Part shown: positions 52,986-61,403 of the stretch, piece by piece
Layout: every line of letters starts with the position of its first letter
Numbering within the stretch: position 1 is the stretch's first letter
Assembly (NCBI RefSeq): GCF_004146235.1
Contig: NZ_SELO01000020.1
Location: 1-64,000, forward strand
Direction: 5' to 3'
Length of the DNA: 64,000 bases
From: Tropicimonas sp. IMCC6043
Lineage (GTDB): Bacteria; Pseudomonadota; Alphaproteobacteria; Rhodobacterales; Rhodobacteraceae
Notes under the pieces: model-generated
Told to the model about the DNA's origin: nothing
The model's database searches: none
What the model saw: the letters and a program-made list of their open reading frames with translations, nothing else
Position numbers and translations under genes: made by a program

Positions 52986-53666
52986 ATGATGCCTTTCGCG
53001 ACGGTCAAAGCTGCTAACCGGGGTTCCGGACTCGATGCCCCGGCAGAGCCAGGACTTTCCCGGCCCCATGGCTACCCCGGCAAGCGCGCGTTCGATCTCC
53101 TGCTGGTTTTCCTGGCGATGCCACTCCTTCTCTCGCTGATCGGCGTGCTTGCGATTCTTGTCGCAATGGACGGGGGCAATCCGTTCTTCCTGCAAAGACG
53201 CGTCGGCCGGAATGGTCGGGTGTTCCGGATGATCAAGCTGCGGACCATGGTGCCGGATGCCGAGCGCTGCCTTCAGAGCCATCTGGACGCGAGTCCGGAA
53301 GCGCAGAGCGAGTGGGACCGGTTCCAGAAACTGTCAGGAGACCCTCGTGTCACTGCGATCGGCCAGGTTCTGCGCCGCACCTCGCTCGACGAATTGCCGC
53401 AATTCTTCAACGTTCTGGCGGGAGACATGAGCCTTGTCGGGCCTCGCCCGATGCTGGCGGAGCAGGCCGGGCTCTATCCAGGCCGCGCCTATTATCGCAT
53501 GCGTCCGGGAATCACCGGCCCCTGGCAGGTCTCCGACCGCAACGCGGTATCCTTCGCCGACCGTGCGAAATACGACCTGATGTATTACCGGAGCCAGTCG
53601 CTCCTGTCCGATCTCGGCTATCTCTTCCGCACCATCTGGACCGTTTGCAGGATGTCGGGCCGCTAG
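52986..53666 (+). CDS. Exopolysaccharide sugar transferase (ExoY/WcaJ-type)
   Basis: 226-residue polyprenyl-phosphate sugar-1-phosphate transferase that starts an exopolysaccharide repeat unit on undecaprenyl phosphate. One membrane helix (KRAFDLLLVFLAMPLLLSLIG) is followed by the family core: VGRNGRVFRMIKLRTMVPDAE, then TSLDELPQFFNVLAGDMSLV and GPRPML. There is no N-terminal multi-helix part, so it is the short ExoY type. A double ATG at 52986/52989 is favoured. A GTG at 52893 would extend the protein; the ribosome-binding site is weak for all choices. It stands alone without other polysaccharide genes. Confidence 0.88.
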   Translation: MMPFATVKAANRGSGLDAPAEPGLSRPHGYPGKRAFDLLLVFLAMPLLLSLIGVLAILVAMDGGNPFFLQRRVGRNGRVFRMIKLRTMVPDAERCLQSHLDASPEAQSEWDRFQKLSGDPRVTAIGQVLRRTSLDELPQFFNVLAGDMSLVGPRPMLAEQAGLYPGRAYYRMRPGITGPWQVSDRNAVSFADRAKYDLMYYRSQSLLSDLGYLFRTIWTVCRMSGR

Positions 53667-53669
53667 GGC

Positions 53670-54542
53670 TCAGCTCCCCAGAAGGGCCATGACCTGCGGC
53701 CAGGCGGCGGCGTCGGCCACCGCCTTGTCACGGCAGATCGGGTTGCAGAAGCCGATGCAATGTCCGTCGATCTCTGCCAGATCGCTGACAGGTTTGCCCG
53801 AGAAGGGGCAGACGTCGTTCTCTGCGGTGCCGTCCTGAAGCGCGCGGGCCGGAAGCGGTGTCGGTCCGGGCCAGTCGGTTTGTGGATAGTCGCGATCATA
53901 CCATGGCAGGCGGTTGCCACGGGCCATGGCAAGCGCCCGCCAGCGCCGGAAGGCGGGATCGGCAAGGTGGGCGGCGACATAGGCGCGGGCCTCGGGGAAG
54001 ATATCGAGCCCGTAGCCCGCGACTCGAGCCGCGACCGGCGCGAAGAAGGCGTCGGCGGCGGAATAGGCCCCGCAGAGCCAGGGCGTGTCGCTGCCGGTCG
54101 TGGCACGGGCGTGGGCCCAGATCTGCTCGAGCCGGCGCAAATCGGCCTCGAGGTCGGCGGAGAGCGGAACGTCGCGATAGGCCGTGCGCAGGTTCATCGG
54201 GCAGTCCGAGCGCAGCGTGGTGAAACCGGCATGCATCTCGGCGGCCAGGTTGCGCGCGGTGGCCCGGGCGGCGGGGTCGGCGGGCCAGTGGCCGGCCCCG
54301 GGATTCCGCGTCGCAAGTTCCTCGGCGATTGCCAGCGACTCGGAGACGATCGCGCCGTCCGGAAGACGCAGGGTCGGCACAGTCCGTGCGGGCGCGAGTG
54401 GCGCCAGCTGCGCGGCCACGGAATCGCTCAGGAAGTCCACCCAGTGGAGGTCCGCGGTGAGCCCGAACCGTTCGAAGAGGAGCCAGCCGCGGAGCGACCA
54501 GCTCGAATAACCCGGGTCGCCGAGATAGAGGTGATAAGTCAT
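53670..54542 (-). CDS. Glutathione S-transferase with a Cys-rich C-terminal module
   Basis: 290 residues. The thioredoxin-like N-terminal domain contains YSSWSLRGWLLFE (Ser-Ser-Trp-Ser active-site region) and VPTLRLPDGAIVSESLAI; the helical GST_C part spans about 90-215. After it comes a tail with DVCPFSGKPVS (Cys245), then GHCIGFCNPICRDK (His261, Cys262, Cys266, Cys270), which resembles a treble-clef/YHS-type metal site. The module would bind zinc or another metal; its role is unknown. Such fusions occur in Rhodobacterales. Its stop is 3 nt from the stop of the convergent sugar transferase. Confidence 0.8.
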   Translation of the reverse strand: MTYHLYLGDPGYSSWSLRGWLLFERFGLTADLHWVDFLSDSVAAQLAPLAPARTVPTLRLPDGAIVSESLAIAEELATRNPGAGHWPADPAARATARNLAAEMHAGFTTLRSDCPMNLRTAYRDVPLSADLEADLRRLEQIWAHARATTGSDTPWLCGAYSAADAFFAPVAARVAGYGLDIFPEARAYVAAHLADPAFRRWRALAMARGNRLPWYDRDYPQTDWPGPTPLPARALQDGTAENDVCPFSGKPVSDLAEIDGHCIGFCNPICRDKAVADAAAWPQVMALLGS

Positions 54543-54632
54543 GGGCGCAGCCTATGGGCAGGGCGCTCTGGCGCCAAACGACATTTTGTGAAGCGGTAAG
54601 TGGTTATCTTTTATGTATGAAACGACCTGTTG

Positions 54633-55205
54633 TCACGTGATGTGATTGAGAAGCCCGGCGCGCCAGTTCCGCCCGTCCCAGTCGAGCCGTGTCACCGAGA
54701 GATTGTCGATCCGTTCCCCAAGAATTTCGACCGCGCTGCATCCGCGCGCGCGCTGTAACTGGGTGAGGATCGTGCCGAAATGCGCCACGGCGATGATGTC
54801 GCCTGCCTCGCCGGTCAGCCAGTCGACAGCGCGGCTCACACGGGCGGAGAGGTCGTTCCAGCTCTCGCCGCCCGGCGGACGGATGTCGCCGGGGCGCTCC
54901 CAATAGGCGCGGATCAGTCGCGGGTCCTCTTCCTGAACGTCGTCGAAACTGCGGGCCTCCCAGGCGCCGAAATGGATCTCGCGCAATCCGCGTTCGTGCG
55001 GCAGCCGCGCCCGGCCGCGCTGGATCGCATCCGCGGTGGCAACGGCGCGCGCCAGATCGGAGGAGACCACGGGCGCGTCGTCCGGCAGGAACTTGGCCAG
55101 CCGTTCAAGCGCGGAATGATCGGAGAGATCGGCAGCCACGTCGGTCCAGCCGTTCATGTCGTGCCGGTTCGTCGGCCCGTGTCGCACCCACCACCAGCTC
55201 ACCAT
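54633..55205 (-). CDS. Histidine phosphatase family protein (possible alpha-ribazole phosphatase)
   Basis: 190-residue phosphatase. The phosphohistidine motif is VRHGPTN at residues 7-13, the second catalytic His is in VAHFGTILTQ, and HERGLREIHFGAWE carries the usual Glu. It begins in a 7-nt overlap with cobU/cobP, which suggests CobC (alpha-ribazole-phosphate phosphatase) activity in B12 lower-ligand assembly. The same family has many other substrates, so the name is not certain. Confidence 0.75.
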   Translation of the reverse strand: MVSWWWVRHGPTNRHDMNGWTDVAADLSDHSALERLAKFLPDDAPVVSSDLARAVATADAIQRGRARLPHERGLREIHFGAWEARSFDDVQEEDPRLIRAYWERPGDIRPPGGESWNDLSARVSRAVDWLTGEAGDIIAVAHFGTILTQLQRARGCSAVEILGERIDNLSVTRLDWDGRNWRAGLLNHIT

Positions 55206-55735
55206 TCCGCGTTTCCCGGCAACTCGCCCTTGAGCGCGAGCGGCAACCCGGCCATCACCGCGATCACCCGGTCGGCGCGTGCCGCAAGGGCGCGGTTGAG
55301 CCGCCCCTGGAGGTCGCGGAAGCGGCGGGCCAGCGGGCTTTCGGGAACGATGCCCTGGCCGACCTCGTTGGAGACGACGACGACCGGCGACTCGCAGCTC
55401 TCGAGCGCCGCGAGAAGCGCCTCGGCCTCCACCTCCACCTCCGCCTCGGCCAGAAGGCGGTTGGAGAGCCACATCGTGGCGCAGTCGAGCAGGACGACAT
55501 GACCCGCAGGCAGCGAGGCGAGCGCTGCGGCGAGTGCGTGCGGCGCCTCGATCGTCTGCCAGCCGTCGCCGCGCTGCCGCCGGTGCAGGTCGATCTTCGC
55601 TTCCATTTCGGTGTCATAGGCCTGAGCCGTCGCGAGATAGATCCGCGGCAGGCCGGTGCCCGCGACCAGAGATTCCGCCCAGGCCGATTTGCCCGAACTC
55701 GCCCCGCCCAGCACCAACGTTATCCGTGCCGCCAT
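55199..55735 (-). CDS. cobU: Adenosylcobinamide kinase/adenosylcobinamide-phosphate guanylyltransferase
   Basis: 178-residue bifunctional cobalamin enzyme (CobU in Salmonella, CobP in Pseudomonas). P-loop GGASSGKS is at 10-17, followed by YLATAQAYDTEMEAKIDLHR containing the guanylylated-His region, and VVVSNEVGQGIVPESPLARRF is the family signature. It activates cobinamide with ATP and then GTP. The start MAARI at 55735 fits; a longer open frame upstream is not conserved in character. It is divergent from rpoHII. Confidence 0.95.
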   Translation of the reverse strand: MAARITLVLGGASSGKSAWAESLVAGTGLPRIYLATAQAYDTEMEAKIDLHRRQRGDGWQTIEAPHALAAALASLPAGHVVLLDCATMWLSNRLLAEAEVEVEAEALLAALESCESPVVVVSNEVGQGIVPESPLARRFRDLQGRLNRALAARADRVIAVMAGLPLALKGELPGNAEW

Positions 55736-55753
55736 CGGCTCTCCACTCCAGAG

Positions 55754-55783
55754 TGATCCGCTCCGCGCTCCATTCCGTATCAG
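55754..55783 (+). promoter_or_regulatory. Candidate sigma-E (RpoE) promoter for rpoHII
   Basis: TGATCC (55754-55759) followed after 18 nt by TATCAG (55778-55783). In Rhodobacter sphaeroides the RpoE-ChrR regulon uses a TGATCC-type -35 with a TA-rich -10 about 18 nt downstream, and rpoHII is a known direct target there. The distance to the ATG at 55837 is normal. I rate this a good but untested match. Confidence 0.4.
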
Positions 55784-55836
55784 AAGCACAGGACGGAGCA
55801 AACGCCCCGTACGGGGCATGACCGAGGGGAAACGCG

Positions 55837-56721
55837 ATGAAGGTGTCTCACGCGCTAGACGATCATGGCCTGTCCCGCGCAGCGATGCGGGCGGAACTTC
55901 TGGATGCCGAAACCGAACTCGGTCTGGCGCGCGCCTGGCGCGACGAACGTGACGTTGCAGCGCTGCACCGGCTGGTGACCGCCTATATGCGGCTCGCAAT
56001 CTCGATGGCGACAAAGTTTCGTCGCTACGGCGCGCCGATGGGCGATCTGATCCAGGAGGCGAGCCTCGGGCTCCTGAAGGCGGCGGAGAAATTCGATCCC
56101 GACCGCGGCGTGCGGTTCTCCACCTACGCGGTCTGGTGGATCAAGGCGTCGATCCAGGACCACGTCATGCGCAATTGGTCGCTGGTGCGCACCGGCTCGA
56201 CGACGAGCCAGAAGTCGCTGTTCTTCAACCTCAAGCGGGTTCAGGCAAAGTTCGAACGCGAAGCGGAGGCCAGCGGCACGCCGCTCGATTCGGAACAACT
56301 GAAGCAGAAGATCGCGCAGGAGATTGGCGTCGCGATCGCCGATGTGGAGATGATGCAGGGCCGGCTCGGTGGCGGGGACTTCTCGCTCAACGCGCCGCAG
56401 GGATCGGACGACGACGAGGGGCGGGAGTGGATCGACACGCTCGCCGACGAGGACGCCCCCGCCGAGACCCGCGTGCAGGCGATGCGGGATGTCGGAACGC
56501 TTCGGGGCTGGTTGCTGGAGGCGCTGAGGGAACTCCCGGAGCGGCAGCAATTCATCCTGCGCGAGCGCAAGCTGCGGGACTCGCCGCGCACGCTCGACTC
56601 GCTTGGCCGCGAGCTCGGGCTCTCTAAAGAGCGGGTGCGCCAACTCGAGGCGGCGGCGCTTACCCAGATGCGCAAATCTCTGGAGCGGCACGGCGAAGCG
56701 GTATACGACCTGATGGCATGA
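55837..56721 (+). CDS. rpoH: RNA polymerase sigma-32 factor, RpoHII type
   Basis: 294-residue group 3 sigma factor. Region 2 is clear (MGDLIQEASLGLLKAAEKFDP, then STYAVWWIKASIQDHVMRNW), the RpoH-box equivalent reads QKSLFFNLKR, and region 4 contains SLGRELGLSKERVRQLE for -35 recognition. The divergent RpoH box and shorter length fit RpoHII, the photooxidative/stress sigma of Rhodobacteraceae, rather than the main heat-shock RpoHI. Its stop overlaps the next gene by 4 nt. Confidence 0.9.
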   Translation: MKVSHALDDHGLSRAAMRAELLDAETELGLARAWRDERDVAALHRLVTAYMRLAISMATKFRRYGAPMGDLIQEASLGLLKAAEKFDPDRGVRFSTYAVWWIKASIQDHVMRNWSLVRTGSTTSQKSLFFNLKRVQAKFEREAEASGTPLDSEQLKQKIAQEIGVAIADVEMMQGRLGGGDFSLNAPQGSDDDEGREWIDTLADEDAPAETRVQAMRDVGTLRGWLLEALRELPERQQFILRERKLRDSPRTLDSLGRELGLSKERVRQLEAAALTQMRKSLERHGEAVYDLMA

Positions 56722-57533
56722 AGCCGTCCGTATTTATTGCCGCCATTCTGCTCGCCACGCCCGTCGCGGCTGCGGAGCTCGCCGATATCGCGCAATTCGA
56801 TCCCGCAGGCGCAGTGATCGTCCTGCTTGGCGAGGTGCATGACAATCCGATTCAGCATGCCAACCAGGCCGCGGCGGTGGCCGCGATCGCGCCCGCGGCG
56901 CTCGTCTTCGAGATGCTTGACGCCGAGCAGGCGGACGCCGCCAACGCGATGTCGCGCGACGATGCGGCGGCGCTTGCGGAAGCGCTTGACTGGGCGCATT
57001 CGGGCTGGCCGGATTTCGCGATGTATCACCCCATCTTCCTTGCCGCGCCCGGAGCTCGCATCTATGGAGCGGCCGTTCCGCGCGAAGATCTGATGGCAGC
57101 GGTCTCTTCCGGTGCGGCCGAAGTCTTCGGGGCACAAGCGGACGCCTTCGGGCTCGGCCCGCTGCCGGCGGAGATGCAGGAAGCGCGCGAGGCGATGCAG
57201 CACGAGGCGCATTGCGGCGCGCTGCCCGAGGAGATGCTCGGCGGAATGGTCGAGGCGCAGCGGCTCCGGGATGCACGGTTTTCGGAGGTGACGCTGCGGG
57301 CACTGGAGGAGACCGGCGGGCCGGTCGCAGTGATTACCGGAAACGGCCATGCACGGCGGGACTGGGGCATGCCTGCCAATCTCGCGGCGGCCGCGCCGGA
57401 GCTGCGCGTCGTAACGCTCGGGCAGTTCGAGGACAGCGTTCCGGAGGGCGAGGTGCCATACGATTTCTGGCTCACGACAGAGGCGGCGGAGCGGGACGAC
57501 CCCTGCGCGGTGTTCGACAAGCCAAAGGGCTGA
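56718..57533 (+). CDS. ChaN-family haem-binding/uptake-like lipoprotein-family protein
   Basis: 271 residues with a signal peptide (MKPSVFIAAILLATPVAAAEL) and the ChaN/DUF399 core: VLLGEVHDNPIQHANQ near residue 35 and ITGNGHARRDWGMPANL near residue 205. ChaN of Campylobacter binds haem cooperatively; homologues elsewhere are not well studied. There is no lipobox Cys, so it is probably soluble in the periplasm. It is coupled to rpoHII by an ATGA overlap, which places it under the same stress control. A 10-bp palindrome TGAGCGCTCA (57531-57540) spans its stop and the stop of the convergent Nudix gene. Confidence 0.8.
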   Translation: MKPSVFIAAILLATPVAAAELADIAQFDPAGAVIVLLGEVHDNPIQHANQAAAVAAIAPAALVFEMLDAEQADAANAMSRDDAAALAEALDWAHSGWPDFAMYHPIFLAAPGARIYGAAVPREDLMAAVSSGAAEVFGAQADAFGLGPLPAEMQEAREAMQHEAHCGALPEEMLGGMVEAQRLRDARFSEVTLRALEETGGPVAVITGNGHARRDWGMPANLAAAAPELRVVTLGQFEDSVPEGEVPYDFWLTTEAAERDDPCAVFDKPKG

Positions 57534-57537
57534 GCGC

Positions 57538-58158
57538 TCAGTCGAATTCTGCCGGCAGCGTTGGGTCGGCGTGATGCGCGAGCGCCCGGGCAATGTCGGC
57601 AGGCGTGGACCGGCCGAGCGACATCTCGGGAATGTCCTCGGTGGCGAAGAACTCCGCACCCGAGGTTTCCGGCCCCGGCGCGGGAGCGGCGTCATCCAGC
57701 GGCGTGCAGAGGAAGAAGATCTTGTAGAAATCCCGGTGATCCGGGTCGCCTGGCTGTTTCGCGCGGTGCCGCAGGCAAAAGAGCCTGTCGGCGCGCACCC
57801 GCAGACCCGCCTCTTCCCTGGTTTCCTTGACCGCCACCTCGCTGGCCGAATGTCCGATATCGGCGAAACCGCCGGGCATGGTCCATCTGCCGTCCGATTT
57901 CTCCCGTACGAGCAGGATCCGCCCCTCGCGGATCACCGCAGCGCGGATGTCGTTTTTGGGTGTCGCATAGCCCTCGCACGGCTCCGGCAGGCCGGTGAGA
58001 TGCGCCAGCGGGACCCGGCCAAGCCTCGCCATCATCTGGCGCGCGATACTGTCGATCTCGGCGAACCGTTCCCGGTCATATTCTTCAGGGCTGTAGTGCA
58101 GCCCGGTGACTGCGAGCGCCTGCAACCGCTTGGCATAGCCGAGCCAGATGTCTTCCAT
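57538..58158 (-). CDS. Nudix hydrolase with N-terminal Nudix_N-type domain
   Basis: 206 residues. The N-terminal part (WLGYAKRLQALAVTGLHYS) resembles the Nudix_N domain found in ADP-ribose or nucleoside-diphosphate hydrolases. The Nudix box reads GGFADIGHSASEVAVKETR, then EEAGL; His replaces the usual Glu and KE the usual RE, as is typical in this subfamily. It hydrolyses a nucleoside diphosphate linked to another group. It converges on the ChaN gene. Confidence 0.85.
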   Translation of the reverse strand: MEDIWLGYAKRLQALAVTGLHYSPEEYDRERFAEIDSIARQMMARLGRVPLAHLTGLPEPCEGYATPKNDIRAAVIREGRILLVREKSDGRWTMPGGFADIGHSASEVAVKETREEAGLRVRADRLFCLRHRAKQPGDPDHRDFYKIFFLCTPLDDAAPAPGPETSGAEFFATEDIPEMSLGRSTPADIARALAHHADPTLPAEFD

Positions 58159-58203
58159 CGGGTGTTCCTTTCGCGGCCCGGACAGCCAATATGCGGCGCG
58201 CCG

Positions 58204-58869
58204 TCACTCCGGAACGGCGGCTGCCAGCGTGCGGCTGATCACGGCATAGCGCTCGCCGCTCTCATCGTGCCAGGCGTTGAAGGCGTCCTGAGCCTTCGCC
58301 ATCGCACGTTTCGACGTCGCCGCGCCATCGATCACGCCCGCCATGTTGAGCCCGGCGGCGACCGATTTCGTGAGGATGAAGGCGTCGTAGCCGGCCGAAC
58401 GGAGCGCGTATTGGCCGGTCACGCCGCCCAGCCGCGCGCCGCGCGTCTTCATCAGGTCGAAGAGCCCGACGGTGTCTTCGACCGGCCAGCGGCCCAGGAA
58501 GCCCGCTGCGCTGCCGTGCTCGCGTGCCAGGTCGGAAAGGAAGACGGCATTGTCGCGCACCGCCAGGATCTTGGCGGCATTGCGCACGATGTCGGTATTC
58601 TTCAGATGGGCATCGAGATCGGCATCCGACATCATCGCGTTCCGACCGATGTCGAAGCCGTGGAAGGCCGTCTCGAAGCCGGGCCACTTGTTGTCGATCA
58701 CCGACCAGTTGAACCCGGCCTGAAAGATCCGTCGGGTGAATTCCGCGAGCAGCCGGTCGTCGCTGAGCTTTCGGAGTGGCGGGTCCGGCGGGGCGGGGCG
58801 CATCGCCTCGAGCTCGGCCGCGCCATGGCGGTCGAGCGCCATCTCCCGGATTTCTGCAAAGGATTTCAT
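58204..58869 (-). CDS. DNA-3-methyladenine glycosylase I-family protein (Tag-like)
   Basis: 221-residue base-excision repair glycosylase fold. [20 protein letters not shown] and the later [19 protein letters not shown] are the adenine_glyco core. E. coli Tag has an N-terminal zinc snap (Cys4, His17, His175, Cys179); I do not see these ligands here, so the protein is a zinc-free relative. It overlaps recO by 4 nt. Confidence 0.82.
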   Translation of the reverse strand: MKSFAEIREMALDRHGAAELEAMRPAPPDPPLRKLSDDRLLAEFTRRIFQAGFNWSVIDNKWPGFETAFHGFDIGRNAMMSDADLDAHLKNTDIVRNAAKILAVRDNAVFLSDLAREHGSAAGFLGRWPVEDTVGLFDLMKTRGARLGGVTGQYALRSAGYDAFILTKSVAAGLNMAGVIDGAATSKRAMAKAQDAFNAWHDESGERYAVISRTLAAAVPE

Positions 58870-59600
58870 GTCTCTCTCTCCTCCCGGCCGAGCAGCGACA
58901 CGAAACGGTCGCGAGCCGCCGGCACGCTGCGGTCGCCGAGCGCCGGCGCCAGCCAGGTCTCCAGAAAATACCCCGTGGTGCGCAGTCCGTCGAGGATGTC
59001 GCGCAGCGTCGCGTCGGGGGCGCCCTGCAACACCGGCGGCAGCGGCAGCAGCCGGTCCGCCCAGGCCCCGGCGCCGGCGCGGCTGACGGCGCGCCCGGTC
59101 TTCGGCGAGACATAGGCCAGATCCGCCGTGGCCCCGGTTGCCGCGCATTGTCCGAGATCGAGAGCGAAGCCGAGCTCCTCCAGCAGCGCCTTCTCCCAGA
59201 GCAGGTAGAGCGCAGGCCAGCGCGGGTCGGTGCCTAGGGCGTCGAAGAGGTGTTGCGTCGCGACATAGAGGCCGGGATGAGTCTCGCGCTCGGGAAGGGC
59301 GAAGGACAGCAGCGCACAGGCGGCGCCGAGCCCGTAGAGCGCCCGGCGCTCGCCCATCACGGCCGCGGCGCGGGACTTCAGCGGCTCGACCCGGAAGCTC
59401 CCGAGATGCGCTTCGAGTCTGGCACGCCATTCGACGCCAAGCTGCGCGCCGGGCTGCAGGATCGGCGCGATCCGTCGCGAAGTGCCGCCACGGACGATGC
59501 CCGCATGCCGTCCGTGCCGGGCAGTGAAGACCTCGATGATGGCGGAGGATTCGCCATGCGGACGCACCGATAGCAACGCGCCTTCGTCCCGCCAGTCCAT
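58866..59600 (-). CDS. recO: DNA repair protein RecO
   Basis: 244-residue recombination mediator that loads RecA with RecR. The N-terminal OB fold begins [21 protein letters not shown] and continues with [11 protein letters not shown]. The C-terminal helical part contains [21 protein letters not shown]. The zinc Cys pair of some RecO proteins is not evident. GGAGGAG precedes the ATG. Confidence 0.92.
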   Translation of the reverse strand: MDWRDEGALLSVRPHGESSAIIEVFTARHGRHAGIVRGGTSRRIAPILQPGAQLGVEWRARLEAHLGSFRVEPLKSRAAAVMGERRALYGLGAACALLSFALPERETHPGLYVATQHLFDALGTDPRWPALYLLWEKALLEELGFALDLGQCAATGATADLAYVSPKTGRAVSRAGAGAWADRLLPLPPVLQGAPDATLRDILDGLRTTGYFLETWLAPALGDRSVPAARDRFVSLLGREERET

Positions 59601-59857
59601 TACTCCTCCGTCATTCCCGCGAAGTATCGCCGGGATGGCGGAAAAGTCCATGGCCGCCGCCCTGCCCGAAGAGTCAGGTTTCGAGGTCTTCGGAAACCAG
59701 CCGATGGCAACGGCGCGCGCCGAGAAGGACGGGCGGTGCCATCGGTCCGCTCCAGAACCGAAATGAGGCAGCGGAGGAGACGTCGGTGGCCACGATGGCG
59801 GCGAACGTGAGGACCAGCAGGTGGAACGCCGCGACCGCACGCGCCGGACGGACCGAC

Positions 59858-60184
59858 TCAGCTCAGGCCGGGTTCGTCCAGCATGTGCCGCCCGTCGCGG
59901 CTTTCGACCTCGATGACCCATAGGTCCGGGTCCGTCCGCCGCTGACGCGCGATCAGCGCGTCGACATCGGCTTCTGCCCCCTCGGTCAGCAGATCCCAGG
60001 GCCGTGCGCCATCCATCGACATGACACGCTGGAAGACTTTCGCGGACCCGTCGAGCGGGTTGAGCTTGATCAGGATCGCGCCGGCCGTGTCGTCGCCATG
60101 GGCCACAACGAAGGCCGGGATCAGCTCCGTCTGAAGCCGCATCAGGTAGGCCTGAACCCAGAACCCGGCCGCGAGCCGACTCAC
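59858..60184 (-). CDS. DUF1491 family protein
   Basis: 108-residue cytoplasmic protein of the alphaproteobacterial DUF1491 family. Features include [16 protein letters not shown], then [20 protein letters not shown] and a C-terminal [16 protein letters not shown]. The function is unknown. It overlaps era by 4 nt. The 257 nt between this gene and recO contain no convincing gene. Confidence 0.88.
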   Translation of the reverse strand: MSRLAAGFWVQAYLMRLQTELIPAFVVAHGDDTAGAILIKLNPLDGSAKVFQRVMSMDGARPWDLLTEGAEADVDALIARQRRTDPDLWVIEVESRDGRHMLDEPGLS

Positions 60185-61089
60185 GGGTTGCCGTCCCTGA
60201 AATTCAGTCCCATTTCGGAATAGCGCTCGGCCTCCTCGAGCCAGTTCGGCCGCACCTTCACCTGGAGAAAGAGATGCACCTTGCGGTCGAGGAACGCCTC
60301 GAGCTCGGCGCGGGCGGCCTGACCGATCGCCTTGATCGTCTCGCCCTTGCGGCCGAGCACGATCCCCTTGTGGCCGTCGCGGGCGACATAAACCACCTGG
60401 TCGATCCGCGCCGAACCGTCCTCGCGCTCCTGCCAGCTCTCGGTCTCGACGGTGAGCTGGTAGGGCAATTCCTCGTGCAGCCGGAGCGTCAGCTTCTCGC
60501 GCGTCATCTCGGCGGCGATCATCCGGAGCGGAAGGTCGGCGATCTGGTCCTCCGGATAGAGCCAGGGGCCTTCCGGCAACTCGGCGGCGAGCCAGGCGCG
60601 CAAGTCATCGACGCCATGGCCTTTCTCGGCAGAGATCATGAAGGTTTCGGCGAAGGGGAAAGCGTCGTTCATCGTCTTGGTGAGCGCCAGCAGCGCCTCG
60701 GACTTCACCCGGTCGATCTTGTTGATTGCCAGCGCCACCTTGCGCCCTTGCGCACGCTCCTCCAGCGCGTTGAGGATCGCCTGCACGCCCTCGGTCAACC
60801 CGCGATGCGCCTCGATCAGCAGGACGACGAGATCGGCATCGGCCGCGCCGCCCCAGGCCGCGGCCACCATCGCCCGGTCGAGCCGGCGGCGCGGGCGGAA
60901 CAGGCCGGGCGTGTCGACGAAGACAAGCTGGCTCTCGCCCTCGATCGCCACGCCGCGGATGCGCGCGCGGGTGGTCTGGACCTTGTGGGTCACGATCGAA
61001 ACCTTTGCGCCGACCATCCGGTTGAGGAGGGTCGATTTGCCCGCATTGGGCTCTCCGATCAGGGCGACGAAGCCACAACGTGTGCTCAT
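60181..61089 (-). CDS. era: GTPase Era
   Basis: 302-residue ribosome-assembly GTPase that binds 16S rRNA near the anti-Shine-Dalgarno. G1 is GEPNAGKS (12-19), G3 DTPG, G4 NKID, and the C-terminal KH domain carries [18 protein letters not shown]. Normally rnc lies just upstream; here the upstream neighbour is the cydX terminator, so rnc must be elsewhere. Confidence 0.96.
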   Translation of the reverse strand: MSTRCGFVALIGEPNAGKSTLLNRMVGAKVSIVTHKVQTTRARIRGVAIEGESQLVFVDTPGLFRPRRRLDRAMVAAAWGGAADADLVVLLIEAHRGLTEGVQAILNALEERAQGRKVALAINKIDRVKSEALLALTKTMNDAFPFAETFMISAEKGHGVDDLRAWLAAELPEGPWLYPEDQIADLPLRMIAAEMTREKLTLRLHEELPYQLTVETESWQEREDGSARIDQVVYVARDGHKGIVLGRKGETIKAIGQAARAELEAFLDRKVHLFLQVKVRPNWLEEAERYSEMGLNFRDGNP

Positions 61090-61209
61090 GGAATTTCCTC
61101 GGAACTGAGGAGACGTGTCTAGCCGATCGCGGGCGCAGAGACCAGAGACGAGAAGTCCTGCCGTGCACGCTCCTCGACCTGCCGAAACTGGTCAGAACGC
61201 TGTGACACG

Positions 61210-61238
61210 AAAAGGGCCGGGGCGTCGCCACCCCGGCC
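61210..61238 (-). terminator. Rho-independent terminator of the cydABX operon
   Basis: On the minus strand GGCCGGGG and CCCCGGCC (61238-61231 and 61222-61215) form a perfect 8-bp GC stem with an 8-nt loop, followed after one base by TTTT (61213-61210). It lies 43 nt beyond the cydX stop. Confidence 0.75.
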
Positions 61239-61280
61239 AGGCACCACTCCAAGGTGAAGGGACACAAGGAGCTCGGGGGA

Positions 61281-61391
61281 TCAGTCCTCTTCGGCGAGGG
61301 CGCGGTCCTCCTGCATCTCGACCCACATGGCGTTGAGAACAGCCAGTAGGGCGGCGAGCGGGAGGCCGAGGAGCCAGGCGAAATACCACAT
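61281..61391 (-). CDS. cydX: Cytochrome bd oxidase small subunit CydX
   Basis: 36-residue single-pass membrane protein starting MWYFAWLLGLPLAALLAVLN and ending in an acidic tail. The length, the Trp-rich N-terminus (MWYFAW) and the position 12 nt after cydB fit CydX/CbdX, which stabilises the haems of the bd oxidase. Genes this small are often missed in annotation. A strong terminator follows. Confidence 0.85.
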   Translation of the reverse strand: MWYFAWLLGLPLAALLAVLNAMWVEMQEDRALAEED

Positions 61392-61403
61392 GTTTCGGTC
61401 CTC

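Noticed and set aside
59601-59857. Possible gene in the recO/DUF1491 gap
   Set aside because: All frames give low-complexity Arg/Ser/Pro-rich translations; no start with a ribosome-binding site was seen.
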